Origin: DAOTUL01 sp034437435 | Lineage (GTDB): Bacteria; Chloroflexota; Anaerolineae; Aggregatilineales; Phototrophicaceae | Assembly (NCBI GenBank): GCA_964417785.1 | Contig: CAYQJO010000222.1 | Coordinates: 1-7,090 of the forward strand | Direction of reading: 5' to 3' | DNA length: 7,090 bases | Shown here: piece after piece, positions 6,062-7,090 of the stretch | Layout of the letters: each line of letters starts with the position of its first letter | Position numbering within the stretch: position 1 is the stretch's first letter | Program-made: the position numbers and the translations under genes | Notes under the pieces: generated by a model | Database searches by the model: none | What the model saw: the letters and a program-made list of their open reading frames with translations, nothing else | Told to the model about the DNA's origin: nothing

Positions 6062-7090
6062 CTAAGCCACACTCTGGCTGAACGCGATCAAACCATCCAG
6101 TTTTTCCACCGCTTTGCCGCTGTCAACTACATCTTCGGCCACCTTGATCCCGGTTGTCAAATCATCGACTTTGCCCGCCGCCAGGATGGCCGCACCGGCG
6201 TTGAGGATCACCACGTCGCGCTTGGCGTGGCGCAGACTACCATCCAGCACACCGCGCAAAATCGCCGCGTTGGTCGGCGCATCTCCGCCGAGCAAATCGT
6301 GGATATTCGCCCCTTCAAAACCGTAATCCAGCGGGTCAATCTCATAAGTATTGACCACACTGTCCTTGAGATGGCTGACGGTGTTGGGACCGGTCGTCGT
6401 CAGTTCGTCCAGGCCACCGTAACCGTTAACCACCAGCGCCGAGCGTGCGCCCAGGTCGGTCAGCACATGCGCCAGCAGGTCGGTCAGATCGCTGGCGAAA
6501 ACGCCCATCAACTGGTTACGTGCGCCCGCCGGATTCGTCAGCGGCCCCAGGATGTTGAAGATGGTGCGGATTTTCATCTGGCGGCGCGGACCGATGGCAT
6601 GCTTCATGGCCGGGTGAAGTTTGGCCGCGAACAAGAAGCCGATGCCGACTTCATCCACGCATTTGCCCACCTGTTCTGGCGACAGGTCCAGGTTGACACC
6701 CAATTCGCCCAAGACATCGGCACTGCCGCATTTGCTGGTCGCTGCCCGGTTGCCATGCTTGGCGACCGGGATTCCGGCACCGGCAGCGACAAACGCGACC
6801 GTCGTGCTGATGTTGAACGTCCCTGACCGGTCACCACCCGTGCCACAGGTATCCAGCAGTTCCGAGCCAGAGTAGCGTGTCGGGACATATTCAGCATTGG
6901 CCCGCATGGCCTGCGCACTGCCGGTGATTTCGCTCTGGGTTTCACCCTTCATCCGCAGCCCCATCAGATAGGACCCGATTTGCGCCTCGGTCGCCTCGCC
7001 CCGCATGATCTGGTTCATCACCAGTTCGGCCTCCTGTGCCTGAAGATGGCCGAATCGACTGATTAAGTCAATTGCACGTTCAATGTCCAT
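6062..7090 (-). CDS. trpD: Anthranilate phosphoribosyltransferase TrpD
   Basis: Transfers the phosphoribosyl group of PRPP to anthranilate, giving N-(5-phosphoribosyl)anthranilate, the second committed step of tryptophan synthesis; cytoplasmic. The 342-residue length is normal for the family. An N-terminal helical domain (about 1-70) precedes the catalytic domain. The PRPP/Mg site is visible as DTCGTGGD at 80-87 and NIST at 93-96. The family block KHGNR at 111-115 runs into SKCGSADVLGELG (119-131). GPRR at 167-170 supplies the conserved anthranilate-site arginine, followed by RTIFNILGPLTNP at 175-187 and the acidic GLDE at 226-229. The ATG coincides exactly with the window edge, so its ribosome binding site cannot be seen. 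The N-terminus (MDIERAIDLI) looks like a natural TrpD start, so the gene is probably complete. It ends in TAG 2 nt before trpC. Identification is secure. Confidence 0.96.
   Translation of the reverse strand: MDIERAIDLISRFGHLQAQEAELVMNQIMRGEATEAQIGSYLMGLRMKGETQSEITGSAQAMRANAEYVPTRYSGSELLDTCGTGGDRSGTFNISTTVAFVAAGAGIPVAKHGNRAATSKCGSADVLGELGVNLDLSPEQVGKCVDEVGIGFLFAAKLHPAMKHAIGPRRQMKIRTIFNILGPLTNPAGARNQLMGVFASDLTDLLAHVLTDLGARSALVVNGYGGLDELTTTGPNTVSHLKDSVVNTYEIDPLDYGFEGANIHDLLGGDAPTNAAILRGVLDGSLRHAKRDVVILNAGAAILAAGKVDDLTTGIKVAEDVVDSGKAVEKLDGLIAFSQSVA

Overview
The window is one continuous minus-strand operon for tryptophan biosynthesis. All eight protein genes read right to left with essentially no free space between them. 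In transcription order they are trpD (7090-6062), trpC (6059-5253), trpF (5251-4595), trpB (4579-3365), a membrane-anchored alpha/beta-hydrolase-like protein (3350-2268), a small GT-A glycosyltransferase-like protein (2271-1507), a histidine-phosphatase-superfamily protein (1507-986) and trpA (989-207). The trp enzymes cover four steps: phosphoribosylation of anthranilate (TrpD), isomerisation (TrpF), indole-glycerol-phosphate formation (TrpC) and the final tryptophan synthase step (TrpA+TrpB). No anthranilate synthase gene (trpE/trpG) lies in the window; it could lie upstream of trpD beyond the right edge or elsewhere.

Junctions are tight. There are 2 nt between trpD and trpC, 1 nt between trpC and trpF, 15 nt before trpB and 14 nt before the hydrolase. 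After that come overlaps of 4 nt (ATGA), 1 nt (TGATG) and 4 nt (ATGA). The two 14-15 nt gaps carry the clearest Shine-Dalgarno sequences; the rest look translationally coupled.

The unusual part is 990-3364. Three non-trp genes sit between trpB and trpA, whose products normally form one alpha2-beta2 complex and whose genes are usually adjacent. The first inserted gene encodes a predicted signal-anchored alpha/beta-hydrolase fold in which the nucleophile motif G-x-S-x-G reads G-H-G-L-M-G. The catalytic serine is replaced by glycine, so it may be a pseudo-enzyme. The second looks like a short GT-A-fold glycosyltransferase with a DTD motif, and the third like a phosphatase with an intact catalytic core. 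All three are tied into the operon by stop/start overlaps.

The 206 bases left of trpA contain no gene I can support. They hold a good sigma70-type minus-strand promoter (TTGACA, 17-nt spacer, TATGCT at 147-119) and a cluster of small inverted repeats at 11-38. This suggests a new transcription unit pointing off the left edge. I see no intrinsic terminator after trpA.

Organism: a bacterium of moderately high GC. The protein style and the operon content fit a Chloroflexota-like lineage, but this is an impression from the protein sequences and not a demonstrated assignment. There are no mobile elements, tRNAs, rRNAs or CRISPR repeats.
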